From assembly GCF_012584455.1 (NCBI RefSeq), contig NZ_JABAEB010000001.1, positions 186,001 through 250,000 of the forward strand: a DNA stretch of 64,000 bases, read 5' to 3'. Origin of the DNA: Shewanella oncorhynchi (GTDB taxonomy: Bacteria; Pseudomonadota; Gammaproteobacteria; Enterobacterales; Shewanellaceae). How positions within the stretch are numbered: position 1 is the first letter of the stretch; each line of letters opens with the position of its first letter. A model generated the notes under the pieces. That model made no database searches. It was not told the DNA's origin and saw nothing but the letters and a program-made list of their open reading frames with translations. Below are positions 44,094-53,573 of this stretch, piece after piece. Both the position numbers and the translations under genes were made by a program.

Positions 44094-44531
44094 ATGCGTA
44101 CTCAAGAAGTGTTATGCCCTACGGATTTTTCATCCACTGCGGCCCATGCGTTAAAATATGCGGTTGAAATGGCAAATGTTTATCAAGTCGATATTCGGTT
44201 GTTGCATGTGACTAGCCCTGCCCGTGGCGCCCATTGTTATGGTATTGCGGTCGATATTCCCGCTACATTGGAAAATGAACTCAAAGCTTTCGTTGATGCA
44301 AAAATGCAAAGTTTGCAGCAGGAAATGCAGCAGAACCTTACCGAAGGGCTCAATATTAAGTTAGTCGTGCGCCATGGTGATGCTATTGATGAGATTTTAG
44401 CGGAAGCCGTTGATGTGGGCATGGTGGTTATCGCTAGTCATGGTAGCAGCGGTTTAGCTGACTTTTTAAAACCCCACGTTACACAGGATATTGTTAAGTA
44501 TGCTAAGTGCCCTGTGTTGGTGGTGAAATAA
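44094..44531 (+). CDS. Universal stress protein (UspA family), second copy
   Basis: The 145-aa UspA protein resembles the preceding one: MRTQEVLCPTDFSSTAAHALKYAVEMANVYQVDIRLLHV, then a Cys-containing loop, and VVIASHGSSGLADFLKPHVTQDIVKYAKCPVLVVK at the end. I place the start at the ATG at 44094 because the paralogue also starts MRT. ATGs at 44079 and 44082 are in frame but lack a clear ribosome site. The first part of the nucleotide motif reads SHGSSG rather than SHGRTG. It is separated from its twin by a terminator and about 170 bp. Confidence 0.88.
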   Translation: MRTQEVLCPTDFSSTAAHALKYAVEMANVYQVDIRLLHVTSPARGAHCYGIAVDIPATLENELKAFVDAKMQSLQQEMQQNLTEGLNIKLVVRHGDAIDEILAEAVDVGMVVIASHGSSGLADFLKPHVTQDIVKYAKCPVLVVK

Positions 44532-44546
44532 CACTATGAGCTAAGT

Positions 44547-45404
44547 TTAGTAGGAATCATTTTTGATCATTTTAGGTTCTGTTAACTTAGTCGACGCCTC
44601 GGCTTCATTGTCAAATGACATCAGGCGTCGATACTTTTCCTGCAGAGCCACTAAGCTACCATCTTGGGTAATTTGTTTGAGTCCCGCATTAAAATCATCC
44701 CGAATTTGTTCACTGAGAAACGCGAACTTGTATTCTGTAGGTGGGAATATTTGGTGGCAAATCGCCTGTTGTTTTAAGTCTTTCTCATTGAGTTTGCCCT
44801 CAAGATAGGCCTGCTTTAAGTAGTATTTGAAAATATTTTTATCCATCACAACGACATCGGCCCTGCGCTTCATCAGCATATAAACCTGCTGCACTTGCCT
44901 CGCTTGTTCTTGGTAGCCACTATTGGTTTTAACCATGTTGGCAAACTCTTCCCCCAGTAACGATGATGCACGTTGAAAGGCGACGACTTGTTTGTTGTTT
45001 AAATCGTTTATGCTATTGATGTTAAATTGATTACTCTCGAGGCTGATGGCGCAGTTTTGGTAGGTTATCGCAACGTTGGAATAAAAAACGTTGTTAATCA
45101 TTCCTTCTTTGATGTTGATGATGCCATCGAGTTTACCCTCCCTGAGTTCATGGAAAGTGCGCGCCAGTGGTAAGTAGTGGATAGAAGCAGTATGGCCTTT
45201 AACGGCGAGGGCTTGGTTAAGTAATTCGAGTTCGATCCCGCTATTTGTTGCTTGGATGATATAGGGTGGGATAGACATGCTGACGCCTATCTTAATTTCA
45301 GCCGCTTGGCCGAGCTGAGCGCCGCATAGGATGAGTAACCCCATTAATTTGTAGCGGTTACGACGAGCCACTGAGCTATTTGGCTTATTTAGTTTATGCG
45401 CCAT
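44547..45404 (-). CDS. Periplasmic solute-binding protein, family 3
   Basis: The 285-aa protein has a signal peptide (RYKLMGLLILCGAQLGQAAE) after a short basic leader, followed by an SBP_bac_3 fold: EIKIGVSMSIPPYI, GIELELLNQAL, HYLPLARTFHELREGKLDGIINIKEG and DLNNKQVVAFQRASSLLGEEFA. Such proteins bind amino acids or related solutes for an ABC importer. No permease or ATPase gene is adjacent, so it could be a lone receptor or a signalling sensor. The last residues are Lys/Glu-rich. Start at 45404. Confidence 0.83.
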   Translation of the reverse strand: MAHKLNKPNSSVARRNRYKLMGLLILCGAQLGQAAEIKIGVSMSIPPYIIQATNSGIELELLNQALAVKGHTASIHYLPLARTFHELREGKLDGIINIKEGMINNVFYSNVAITYQNCAISLESNQFNINSINDLNNKQVVAFQRASSLLGEEFANMVKTNSGYQEQARQVQQVYMLMKRRADVVVMDKNIFKYYLKQAYLEGKLNEKDLKQQAICHQIFPPTEYKFAFLSEQIRDDFNAGLKQITQDGSLVALQEKYRRLMSFDNEAEASTKLTEPKMIKNDSY

Positions 45405-45555
45405 AAGTTACCAACACCTCCGCGGTATACACTTGTAACTGTGTTTGATACTCGCCAAATCATTCCATGACTTTCTTGAGTAAGTGTAGTGTGTCTGTGA
45501 ACTCAGCACGGCTTTATTTATCAAATACACATTAACGCTTTAACCTATGACAAGC

Positions 45556-46107
45556 TCAAAAGGATGAGCCCGGTTCAGTCAGAAAAGCAATTTCTTCCGC
45601 CGTAGACTCCCTGCCTAAGATAATATTTCTATGTGGATAGCGGCCAAACTTGTCGATAATCGCTTTATGGCGCAGTTCAAACGTTAGGTTTGTTATCGCA
45701 GCTTCGCGATTAAACAGTTTTACTGCTACTTGGTGAATGGTTGCCGATTCGCTGTGCATATAGGGCATAAATAGAAAAGGGACTTGTTTGGATTTTAGTG
45801 CTGTATCGACCCGTTGGGCAACGGCCTCTTGGGCGAGCACTAAGGCTATCGCATCGGCTTCGAATGCGGCAGGCGTATCGCGGTAAATATTACGGGAGAA
45901 TTGATCGAGCACTATGATCTCAGCTAATCGACCTTGAGGCGTGATTCGCCAATGTGAAAGCTCTCCCCGTTTAGCTTGAAGTAGTACACCTTCGAAGCGC
46001 TGTTTGATCTGGGTATCAAATTCAACATCTTTAATCCACCAGAGCTTTGGGTCAATGTCTTCAAACCAAAATGTCAGTATTTGGTCTGCTGTGATTGTCT
46101 GGCTCAT
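45556..46107 (-). CDS. DUF924 family protein
   Basis: The 183-aa protein is a clear DUF924 member: ILTFWFEDIDPKLWWIKDVEFDTQIKQRF at the N-terminus, EIIVLDQFSRNIYRDTPAAFEADAIAL in the middle, and PFLFMPYMHSESATIHQVAVKLF later. The fold is alpha-helical, TPR-like, and the function is not established. It is monocistronic, with 150 bp before the next minus gene. No signal peptide; cytoplasmic. Confidence 0.88.
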   Translation of the reverse strand: MSQTITADQILTFWFEDIDPKLWWIKDVEFDTQIKQRFEGVLLQAKRGELSHWRITPQGRLAEIIVLDQFSRNIYRDTPAAFEADAIALVLAQEAVAQRVDTALKSKQVPFLFMPYMHSESATIHQVAVKLFNREAAITNLTFELRHKAIIDKFGRYPHRNIILGRESTAEEIAFLTEPGSSF

Positions 46108-46314
46108 TTTAGCCTTTCTTCATAGGTGTTGAGTGATATTAGAAATAACAGTTGTTGGGGGAGGATGACAAGTCGTTTCGTTTGATTTAAGTGCAGATTT
46201 GTTATCTGATGATCTTGTCGCGAACCGTAAGTATTTAGTATTGGCTATTGCCTTATTGACTGAATATAAAGTAGTTTTGATGATAATTACTTTTGTTTCC
46301 AGACAGGTCATCCT

Positions 46315-46641
46315 ATGTCACTTTCAATGCCAGCATCCCAACAGGTTTCAAAGCAAAATAAGGCGTTTCTGCGTAAGTTATATTTGGCGCATTTAATGGA
46401 TGATGACCGCCATAATCTATTATCACTCAATAAGTTAACCGGAATGCCTCGCCGAACTTTACAGGATGCTATCGCAGCTTTTGAGGATATAGGTATTCGA
46501 GTCGAGTTTGTGCAGGAAGGCAGCCGTAACAATTCAGGTTATTACCGCATAGTCACTTGGGGGCCAATCAGCAGCGCTTGGGTCGATACCCATCTAAGCG
46601 AAATCGCTGAGCTGATAGGATTTTACGAGAAGTCAATTTAA
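46315..46641 (+). CDS. Small winged-helix DNA-binding-like protein
   Basis: The 108-aa protein has an N-terminal helical region and a helix-turn-helix-like core, HNLLSLNKLTGMPRRTLQDAIAAFEDIGIRVEF (residues about 38-70), followed by SGYYRIVTWGPISSAWVDTHL, a wing-like end. This fits a small winged-helix domain of unknown target, similar to proteins annotated that way in marine gammaproteobacteria. A ACAGG site precedes the ATG. A membrane-protein gene starts 26 bp after the stop and may be co-transcribed. Confidence 0.7.
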   Translation: MSLSMPASQQVSKQNKAFLRKLYLAHLMDDDRHNLLSLNKLTGMPRRTLQDAIAAFEDIGIRVEFVQEGSRNNSGYYRIVTWGPISSAWVDTHLSEIAELIGFYEKSI

Positions 46642-46666
46642 ACGCTGTTTGTTACCAAGGACGAAT

Positions 46667-46987
46667 TTGAGAACTCTTCAACTGTTAGGTTTTATTCTTG
46701 CCATCGCAGGCGTCATTTTGGGATATATAACGCTAGCATCTATTGACGGTCAAACATCTGAAGCTTCTGCTGGGGCTGCGGGTTTAGGCATGATTTTTAT
46801 GGTATTACCAGCCTTCGGCTGTTCTGCGTTAATGTTGGTACCTTCTTCTTTAACATTATGCAAATCAGAAGTCAGGCTACGTACATATTTTAAAGGGAGT
46901 TTTTGGTTGAGTCTGTGGAAATTGAATTTAGTTATTTCTGCTGTATATATTCTTGTTACTCTTTATGTAGGCTATTTATGGCTATAA
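46667..46987 (+). CDS. Small integral membrane protein
   Basis: The 106-aa protein has about three membrane helices (LQLLGFILAIAGVILGYITL, GMIFMVLPAFGCSALMLV, LNLVISAVYILVTLYVGYLWL). A TTG start at 46667 lies five bases after AAGGA, so I prefer it to an earlier TTG at 46649. No family is recognised. It follows the winged-helix gene closely. Function unknown. Confidence 0.6.
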   Translation: MRTLQLLGFILAIAGVILGYITLASIDGQTSEASAGAAGLGMIFMVLPAFGCSALMLVPSSLTLCKSEVRLRTYFKGSFWLSLWKLNLVISAVYILVTLYVGYLWL

Positions 46988-47077
46988 ATCAGCATTGGTC
47001 GCTAACGAGTAAATCATCTTGTTCATAACGTGTTCATTTTTTAGACTTAACCTTCAACGCGAGTCTCACCCGAGGAT

Positions 47078-47095
47078 ATTGCATTCGTTTGCATA
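47078..47095. promoter_or_regulatory. Possible PurR box before the purine permease
   Basis: attgcattcgtttgcata matches the PurR consensus (A-n-GCAA-n-CG-n-TT-n-C-n-T) read on the minus strand, with about two mismatches. It lies roughly 150 bp upstream of a purine permease start. The site is plausible but not certain. Confidence 0.4.
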
Positions 47096-47246
47096 GATAT
47101 TTGAGCATTTTCTCTTCGTTACTCCTTTGCCAATTTTCTGGCCTGACCAGCCTAAACTCCCTATAATCGGCGGCAAATGTCATCACGTTACATAGTGTTC
47201 ACATCTAAATACCCTACATACTTAAAATAAAAAGGAACCTTGTTCC

Positions 47247-48536
47247 ATGTTAGAAAAACTGTTCAAACTGAAACAAAATCAAACGAGCCTCAAGCAGGAA
47301 GCTGTCGCAGGTTTGACAACATTTATGACGATGGCCTACATCATTTTTGTGAACCCAATGATGTTAGCCGATGCGGGCATGGACCATGGTGCTGTATTTG
47401 TGGCGACCTGTTTGGCGGCGGCTGTCGGCTGTTTGGTTATGGGGTTGATGGCGAATTATCCCATTGCGCTTGCTCCAGGTATGGGACTTAATGCCTTTTT
47501 TACCTACACAGTCGTGGGTGAAATGGGTTACAGCTGGGAGACTGCGTTAGGCGCAGTGTTCCTGTCGGGAATTTGCTTTTTAATCTTGTCCTTAGTGCGT
47601 ATTCGAGAATGGATTGTAAATAGTATTCCCATGTCGTTACGTATCGGTATTGCTGCAGGTATTGGTTTGTTCCTTGCACTGATTGGCCTTAAGAGCGCCG
47701 GTATTGTGGTGGCAAGTCCTGCTACGCTAGTGACGCTGGGCGATATCACGGCATTTCCGGCGGTTATGGCTGTGCTGGGCTTTTTCCTCATTATTGCTAT
47801 GGTGCAGCGGGGAATGAAGTCAGCGGTGATTGCCAGCATTCTGATTATCACTGGCCTAGGATTAGTGTTTGGTGATGTGCAGTATCAGGGCATTGTATCA
47901 ATGCCCCCTTCAATCGCACCTACATTTATGAAGATGGATTTATCCCAAGTATTTGAAGTAACTATGCTATCAGTCGTTTTTGCTTTCTTATTTGTGGATC
48001 TCTTCGATACCTCTGGCACCTTAGTAGCGGTTGCACAGCGCGGTGGTTTTCTCGATGATAAAGGCCGTTTACCACGTCTGAATCGTGCTTTAACCGCTGA
48101 CAGTTTAGCAACGATTGCGGGGGCGGCTTTTGGCACTTCCACCACGACAAGTTATATCGAAAGCACCGCGGGTGTGAGCGCGGGTGGTCGTACTGGTTTA
48201 ACGGCCGTTGTGGTGGGATTACTCTTTATTGCTGCGTTATTTGTATCGCCATTGGCGGGGATGATCCCGGCTTATGCGACTGCGGGTACACTGTTTTATG
48301 TAGCGATTTTGATGATGTCGGGACTGGTGCATGTCGAATGGGAAGATTTGACTGAAGCCGCGCCTGTGGTGGTTGTGTGTATATTAATGCCGCTAACGTT
48401 TTCTATCGCGACGGGCATTGCCTTTGGGATAATCTCATATGCAGCAATCAAATTACTCACAGGTCGCTTTAGCGATCTTAATGTGGGCATTTTAGTATTA
48501 GCCGCATTGTTTGTAGCTAAGTTTGTCTATGGTTGA
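47247..48536 (+). CDS. NCS2/AzgA-family purine permease
   Basis: The 429-aa protein has 12-14 helices. It belongs to the AzgA-type nucleobase permeases (adenine, guanine or hypoxanthine): VAGLTTFMTMAYIIFVNPMML, NYPIALAPGMGLNAFFTYTVV, FLFVDLFDTSGTLVAVA, and GTSTTTSYIESTAGVSAGGRTGLTA all match the family's substrate-region motifs. It starts at ATG after AAAGGAACC. A possible PurR box lies upstream and a terminator follows. Exact base preference cannot be read from sequence. Confidence 0.92.
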   Translation: MLEKLFKLKQNQTSLKQEAVAGLTTFMTMAYIIFVNPMMLADAGMDHGAVFVATCLAAAVGCLVMGLMANYPIALAPGMGLNAFFTYTVVGEMGYSWETALGAVFLSGICFLILSLVRIREWIVNSIPMSLRIGIAAGIGLFLALIGLKSAGIVVASPATLVTLGDITAFPAVMAVLGFFLIIAMVQRGMKSAVIASILIITGLGLVFGDVQYQGIVSMPPSIAPTFMKMDLSQVFEVTMLSVVFAFLFVDLFDTSGTLVAVAQRGGFLDDKGRLPRLNRALTADSLATIAGAAFGTSTTTSYIESTAGVSAGGRTGLTAVVVGLLFIAALFVSPLAGMIPAYATAGTLFYVAILMMSGLVHVEWEDLTEAAPVVVVCILMPLTFSIATGIAFGIISYAAIKLLTGRFSDLNVGILVLAALFVAKFVYG

Positions 48537-48597
48537 TGCTGTCGATTAATTCACCTGCACAGTAAAAACTCGCAGCGTAGATTGTTTACATTTTTTG

Positions 48598-48625
48598 AGG
48601 GCCATCTAATCGATGGCCCTTTTTA
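48598..48625 (+). terminator. Terminator after the purine permease
   Basis: An 8-bp stem (gggccatc at 48599-48606, gatggccc at 48612-48619) is followed by TTTTT. Confidence 0.9.
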
Positions 48626-48738
48626 ATGCGCGATTCTAAGCAAAAACGAAAATTTATCTCGAGTTAATAACTCCTTGCTACCAATTACTCAGCGGATTAG
48701 GTATAAGGATTGTTCGGTTATTTTGTTACAAATGAATA

Positions 48739-49857
48739 ATGAACTTAAGTGAGATTGCGTATCGCCGCGTGGTAGTGAAGTTAGGGACGAGTGTGCTGAC
48801 CTCTGGCAGTAAACAGCTAGATAAAGCCCACATGGTTGAGCTTGCTCGTCAAATGGCCGCACTGATGAAGTCAGGGGTCGAAGTCGTATTATGCACCTCA
48901 GGGGCAATTGCCGCTGGGCGTGAACATCTCCAATACCCGACGCTGCCCGACACTATGGCCAATAAGCAATTGTTAGCCGCTGTCGGGCAAAGTCAGTTGA
49001 TCCTCGCTTGGGCACAACTCTTTAGTATTTATGGGCTGCATGTGGGCCAATTGCTGCTGACCCGTGCCGATTTGCAGGATAGGGAGCGTTACCTTAACGC
49101 CCGCGACACGCTCAATGCCTTGTTGGCGAATAATATTGTGCCGATCATCAATGAAAACGATGCCGTTGCCACCAATGAGATCAAAGTGGGCGATAACGAC
49201 AATTTATCGGCGCGCGCAGCACTCTTATGTGATGCTGACTTATTGATTTTATTGACGGATCAAAAGGGCTTATTTGATGCTGATCCGCGCACTAACCCGA
49301 ACGCTAAGTTGATTTCACAGGTGGTGAAGATTGACGATAGTCTGCGTATGCTGGCGGGCGGTTCTGTATCGGGTTTAGGCACGGGTGGTATGTCGACTAA
49401 ATTGGAAGCGGCGGATATTGCTCGCCGTGCAGGCATTGAAGTGGTTATCGCCTCTGGCCATCACCCTGATGTGATCAAAAAGGTGGTCGCCAAAGAGTCA
49501 GTCGGTACTCACTTTAGTGCCATCGAAAACCCGCTCGAAAGCCGCAAACAGTGGATTCTAGCGGGACCTGCAACTCAAGGTTCTTTAGTGCTTGATGCGG
49601 GCGCGGTCAAAGCCGTGACTGACAAGGGCCGCAGTCTATTGTCTAAAGGTATCGTAGGCGTTAAAGGTCAGTTTGAACGTGGTGCGACGCTACAATTAGT
49701 TGATCAACAAGGTAAAGTGATTGCTAAAGGGATGACACGATACTGTGGCCAAGCCTTGAGTTTGATTGCAGGTAAGCATTCCGACGAGATCGAGTCTGTA
49801 CTCGGTTACGATTATGGTGACGCAATAGTGCACCGCAACGACATGGTTGTCTTATAA
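48739..49857 (+). CDS. proB: Glutamate 5-kinase ProB
   Basis: ProB phosphorylates glutamate, the committed step of proline synthesis. The 372-aa protein has the amino-acid kinase domain ([63 protein letters not shown]) and a C-terminal PUA domain ([25 protein letters not shown]). That is the long form found in gammaproteobacteria. The ribosome site is weak. proA follows 12 bp later, so this is a two-gene operon. Feedback inhibition by proline is known for the family. Confidence 0.96.
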   Translation: MNLSEIAYRRVVVKLGTSVLTSGSKQLDKAHMVELARQMAALMKSGVEVVLCTSGAIAAGREHLQYPTLPDTMANKQLLAAVGQSQLILAWAQLFSIYGLHVGQLLLTRADLQDRERYLNARDTLNALLANNIVPIINENDAVATNEIKVGDNDNLSARAALLCDADLLILLTDQKGLFDADPRTNPNAKLISQVVKIDDSLRMLAGGSVSGLGTGGMSTKLEAADIARRAGIEVVIASGHHPDVIKKVVAKESVGTHFSAIENPLESRKQWILAGPATQGSLVLDAGAVKAVTDKGRSLLSKGIVGVKGQFERGATLQLVDQQGKVIAKGMTRYCGQALSLIAGKHSDEIESVLGYDYGDAIVHRNDMVVL

Positions 49858-49869
49858 GCGAGGTCTGTT

Positions 49870-51147
49870 TTGAGTCAAATGAATCAAGATCAGTATTTAC
49901 AGCAACTTGGTCAAAATGCCAAACAGGCCAGTTATGCTTTAGCCAATTTAACGGCGAGCCAAAAGGCTGACTTACTCGAAGCTATTGCCGATGCGCTAAC
50001 GGCAAACTCCGCCGCCATTTTAGCGGCTAATGCTAAAGACGTTGCCGCCGCTAAGAACGATGGATTAACTGAGGCGATGATCGACAGACTGTTGCTCGAT
50101 GATGCGCGTTTAGCGGGCATTATCGGTGATATCAGCGATGTGATCCGCCTTGCTGATCCCGTGGGCGAAGAGTTTGGCAGCAAGTTATTAGATAACGGTT
50201 TAAGGCTGACTCGTCGCCGCGTACCGCTGGGCGTGATTGGGGTTATCTACGAGGCGCGCCCGAATGTGACTGTCGATATCGCGGTACTTGCCCTTAAAAC
50301 GGGTAATGCGGTGATCCTCCGTGGCGGTAAAGAAACCCTTGAATCGAATAAGCTTATCAGCGAAGTGATCCGCGGCGCGATTGTCGCCCAAGGTTTGCCC
50401 ATAGATGCGGTGCAATTTATTGATTCTTCAGACAGAGCCCTAGTGACAGGTTTACTTAAGCTCGATCAATATGTCGACATGATAGTGCCGCGCGGCGGTC
50501 AAGCATTGCAGCGCCTATGTGCCGAGCAAGCGACGATTCCAGTGATTTTAGGCGGCATTGGTATTTGCCACTTGTATGTCGATAAAAATGCCGACCTTGA
50601 GCGTGCCTTAGGCGTAATCGCTAATGCCAAAGTGCAGCGTCCAACTGTGTGCAATGCTCTTGATACCTTGCTGGTGGATGAGCGCGTGGCGAGCAGCTTT
50701 GTACCGCAAATTGCCGAATATCTGCATCGTCTAGGTGTGCGTTTTTCAGTTTGTGACACAAGTTTTAGTCTGCTGGATGGTTTAGGGTTCGATGTGACGC
50801 TTGCTAAGTCTGAGGATTTTGGCATTGAATGGTTGTCGTTAACCTTAGGTATCAAAGTCGTGAGCGATATCGATGCCGCCGTTAGCCATATTCGCCAGTA
50901 TTCTAGCGGCCATTCGGAAGCCATTTTGACCGATGATATTCATGCAGCGGCGCACTTTATGAATGAAGTGAACTCAGCCGCCGTGTATGTGAATGCCAGT
51001 ACTCGTTTTACCGATGGCGGTCAGTTTGGTCTTGGCGCTGAAGTGGCTGTGAGCACGCAAAAACTGCACGCTCGCGGTCCAATGGGGCTTGAGGCATTAA
51101 CCACATATAAGTGGTTAGCTTGGGGTGATTACACTAGTCGTGTTTAG
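49870..51147 (+). CDS. proA: Glutamate-5-semialdehyde dehydrogenase ProA
   Basis: ProA reduces glutamyl 5-phosphate to the semialdehyde, which cyclises towards proline. The 425-aa protein shows [37 protein letters not shown], and the catalytic-Cys region [20 protein letters not shown], plus the C-terminal [14 protein letters not shown]. Start is a TTG at 49870, six bases after a GAGGT site, rather than an ATG three codons later whose spacing is poor. It lies directly after proB. A terminator follows. Confidence 0.96.
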   Translation: MSQMNQDQYLQQLGQNAKQASYALANLTASQKADLLEAIADALTANSAAILAANAKDVAAAKNDGLTEAMIDRLLLDDARLAGIIGDISDVIRLADPVGEEFGSKLLDNGLRLTRRRVPLGVIGVIYEARPNVTVDIAVLALKTGNAVILRGGKETLESNKLISEVIRGAIVAQGLPIDAVQFIDSSDRALVTGLLKLDQYVDMIVPRGGQALQRLCAEQATIPVILGGIGICHLYVDKNADLERALGVIANAKVQRPTVCNALDTLLVDERVASSFVPQIAEYLHRLGVRFSVCDTSFSLLDGLGFDVTLAKSEDFGIEWLSLTLGIKVVSDIDAAVSHIRQYSSGHSEAILTDDIHAAAHFMNEVNSAAVYVNASTRFTDGGQFGLGAEVAVSTQKLHARGPMGLEALTTYKWLAWGDYTSRV

Positions 51148-51168
51148 CGGTAAATACCGATAAACCCA

Positions 51169-51201
51169 AAGCCGTTAACTTACTACGTTGACGGCTTTTT
51201 T
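51169..51201 (+). terminator. Terminator after proBA
   Basis: An 11-bp stem with one mismatch (aagccgttaac at 51169-51179, gttgacggctt at 51187-51197) is followed by TTTTT. Confidence 0.9.
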
Positions 51202-51251
51202 GTTTGCGGTATCCAACTGAATAGCGACATCAATGTGTTTGGCTAACGAGT

Positions 51252-51560
51252 TTAGCTGCTTATGGTGAGCGGGGTATAAGTAGCAAGTAACCAGATACAG
51301 AAAAATATCGTTGACATAACGACAGTGAATTTACGAAAGGCCTTGATGTATTCCAAGGTATAAATAAAGTACTTTTCTTGTACTCTGCGAGTGAGTAAAA
51401 CCGAAGGCAGCATAAAACTGCAATAGAGCATGACTACCATAGTGGTAAAACTGTTTCCCCAGAAATGCTCATAAATAAATAAGGCGATGCAGAGTAGCAT
51501 GGCACACCAACTGATAGGGCTGATGCTATTTTCTGGATTCCATTGGGTTGATTTTTCCAT
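51252..51560 (-). CDS. Small membrane protein of unknown function
   Basis: The 102-aa protein has three probable membrane helices (SWCAMLLCIALFIYEHFW, MVVMLYCSFMLPSVLL, FTVVMSTIFFCIWLLATY). AAGGA lies about eight bases before the ATG. No family recognised. It stands alone between proBA and ybaK with opposite orientation to proBA. Coding is supported by the ribosome site and the coherent hydrophobic pattern, not by homology. Confidence 0.55.
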   Translation of the reverse strand: MEKSTQWNPENSISPISWCAMLLCIALFIYEHFWGNSFTTMVVMLYCSFMLPSVLLTRRVQEKYFIYTLEYIKAFRKFTVVMSTIFFCIWLLATYTPLTISS

Positions 51561-51768
51561 CTGACTATCCTTAGTCGATTTGTACCTCAGTACAATTTAT
51601 AGACGGATATCTCGGGTTTATCAAACGCTTTCCACTTTAGACTCAGTACGCTGGCAGTTTGTTGCCGTTTGAGCCTTGTTCATCATTTATCTAATATGAG
51701 CGCGTACAACTTAAAGTGAATTGCTTACTTAACGCCGAATGACTTGTGCTTAATGTGGTCGAGATAGC

Positions 51769-52245
51769 TTAAAGCGTCTTGATATCGGCAAATTCGCCTT
51801 TGCAAAGCAGGGCTAAGTCTGTTGCCGCTAAGCTTATTTCTAAACCGCGTCTGCCGGCGCTCACATAGATTCTATCGAAGCCTTGAGCGCTGGCATCAAT
51901 CAAGGTTGGCAATTGTTTCTTTTGCGCTAAGGGACTAATACCGCCAACCAGATAGCCTGAGGATTTTTGTGCTAGGTCGGCATCGGCCATTTGTAGTTTC
52001 TTTTGTCTTAAGCATTTCGCTACGGCTTTTAGATTAAGCTGATGATCGACGGGCACGAGCGCGACGGCAATAGGCGCATGGGCTTTGTCGATGGCAACTA
52101 AAAGGGTTTTAAATACTTGCGCGGGGTCGAGCCCTAAGGTGTTAGCGGCTTCTTCGCCGTAGGCGGCGCAGTGTGGATCGTGGCTGTACTCTAAGATATC
52201 AAATGCAATGCTGGCTTTTTTCGCCAATCGAACGGCCGGGGTCAT
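51769..52245 (-). CDS. ybaK: Cys-tRNA(Pro)/Cys-tRNA(Cys) deacylase YbaK
   Basis: YbaK hydrolyses Cys mischarged on tRNA-Pro. The 158-aa protein has MTPAVRLAKKASIAFDILEYSHD, the KTLLVAID and VALVPVDHQLNLKAVAK segments with the conserved Lys of the active site, and VGGISPLAQKKQLPTLID, all characteristic of YbaK/ProX-type deacylases. I start at the ATG at 52245. AAGGAG lies just upstream of it and forms part of an extended frame that begins at a GTG. Length is that of E. coli YbaK (159 aa). Confidence 0.92.
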   Translation of the reverse strand: MTPAVRLAKKASIAFDILEYSHDPHCAAYGEEAANTLGLDPAQVFKTLLVAIDKAHAPIAVALVPVDHQLNLKAVAKCLRQKKLQMADADLAQKSSGYLVGGISPLAQKKQLPTLIDASAQGFDRIYVSAGRRGLEISLAATDLALLCKGEFADIKTL

Positions 52246-52364
52246 TCTATACTCCTTCACAAAATGGGCGATATTAGCGCTTAATCTTGGCTTAGAATGT
52301 TAGCCAGCTCTTTTAATTGGCCCATTGCCATGAGCTAACATTATTTAAGGCTGTTACTCAACGA

Positions 52365-53285
52365 TTATTCCGCTAGCTTTGTGCTTATCTTGTTTTTACG
52401 CTCTAAATAACGGGGCAGAAGTTGCTGTAACATCATCCCCGATAAAATAAAGGCTAGGCCGAGATAGGTCGCCATCGCAATCGTTTCCTGCAAAATCCAC
52501 GCGATAAAACCAATCGACATCACAGGAGATAAAAACACCATAGTGCTGATATTCGCAGTGCGAGTGGCGGTTTTCAGCGCCATTAACCAGAGCACAAAGG
52601 TAATGCCCATCTCAAACAAGCCCACATACATACCTGCAAATATCGCCTTAAGACTAAAACTGGGCAGGGTATCTGTCAGCAATAAGGTGACGGCAATAAA
52701 AGGTAAGCCGATAAGAAAACTCAATAATAAACTGACCACGGGATCGCCTTGATCTTTAGTGTTGACGATCCAATATAGGCACCAGAGTAAGGTGCTGGTC
52801 AGCGCCAATCCGATACCGAGTGGGCTATCAAAACTAAAGCCGCTGATATCGCCGCCGGTGGCAATAATAAACACACCAGTGTAGGCAATCAGCGCGGCAG
52901 CAATATCGCTCTTACGCAAATGTTGCTTTAACAAAGGCGCGGCCAGTAACGGCAGTAATACCGCCCAAGTGTAATTAAGTGACAACGCTTGCTGCGCTGG
53001 CAGTAAGGAATACGCTTTAAATAGCACTACATAGTAAAGGAAGGGATTGATGAGTCCAGTCACCAGATAAAACATGGGGCGGCGTAAAAACTGTTGCTTG
53101 AGTAAGGAAAGCTTTTTTTGCCAAGCAAGGATTCCGGCAAGGGCAATAATCGAAGTGAGTACGGCAACAAACACCAGTTGCAGCGGTGTGTAGTAACTCA
53201 AGGCAATCTTAAAGGCAGTGGCCACTGTAGACCAGAGAAAGACCGCCGCCATGCCATACACGTACGCTAAATTCGAAGACTTCAC
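52365..53285 (-). CDS. EamA/DMT-family transporter
   Basis: The 306-aa protein has ten predicted helices in two repeated EamA halves (VYGMAAVFLWSTVATAFKIALSYY at the start, and PLGIGLALTSTLLWCLYWIVNT in the second half). This is the drug/metabolite transporter fold that exports amino acids or other small molecules. The substrate is unknown. It starts at ATG and is alone on the minus strand, divergent from dnaK with about 290 bp between. Confidence 0.9.
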   Translation of the reverse strand: MKSSNLAYVYGMAAVFLWSTVATAFKIALSYYTPLQLVFVAVLTSIIALAGILAWQKKLSLLKQQFLRRPMFYLVTGLINPFLYYVVLFKAYSLLPAQQALSLNYTWAVLLPLLAAPLLKQHLRKSDIAAALIAYTGVFIIATGGDISGFSFDSPLGIGLALTSTLLWCLYWIVNTKDQGDPVVSLLLSFLIGLPFIAVTLLLTDTLPSFSLKAIFAGMYVGLFEMGITFVLWLMALKTATRTANISTMVFLSPVMSIGFIAWILQETIAMATYLGLAFILSGMMLQQLLPRYLERKNKISTKLAE

Positions 53286-53432
53286 TCTGCTACCTTACTA
53301 GGATAAACATCCGCCAAATGTGGGCAGATTGAATAACAGCTTTGGTTGATAAGCAAGACTATTTTATGTGATTGGATATTTTATCCCGCTGTAGATGCGA
53401 GAAAGATAAATCAGAAAATTTTTTTGTTCGCC

Positions 53433-53460
53433 CTTGTAATTAAATTCCCTGTCCCAATAT
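53433..53460 (+). promoter_or_regulatory. Sigma-32-like promoter, distal, before dnaK
   Basis: CTTGTAA at 53433-53439 and CCCAATAT at 53453-53460 with a 13-base spacer. It is close to the heat-shock consensus (CTTGAAA, CCCCATNT) but has two mismatches. Confidence 0.5.
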
Positions 53461-53494
53461 AGGTATCAAGGCAGAGAAGGTGGCCAACGATGGA

Positions 53495-53523
53495 CTTGAT
53501 ATTTAAACCGTCTAGCCCCATAT
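53495..53523 (+). promoter_or_regulatory. Sigma-32 promoter, proximal, before dnaK
   Basis: CTTGAT at 53495-53500 and CCCCATAT at 53516-53523 with a 15-base spacer. The -10 element matches the sigma-32 consensus fully. It lies about 50 bp before the dnaK start, in the right place for the main heat-shock promoter. Confidence 0.75.
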
Positions 53524-53573
53524 CAAAACCAACTAAACAAATTTAGATTGAATGAAATTTTTCGGAGGACCTC

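Noticed and set aside
46120..46311. Minus-strand ORF upstream of the DUF924 gene
   Set aside because: Low-complexity shadow in an AT-rich promoter region without a ribosome site.
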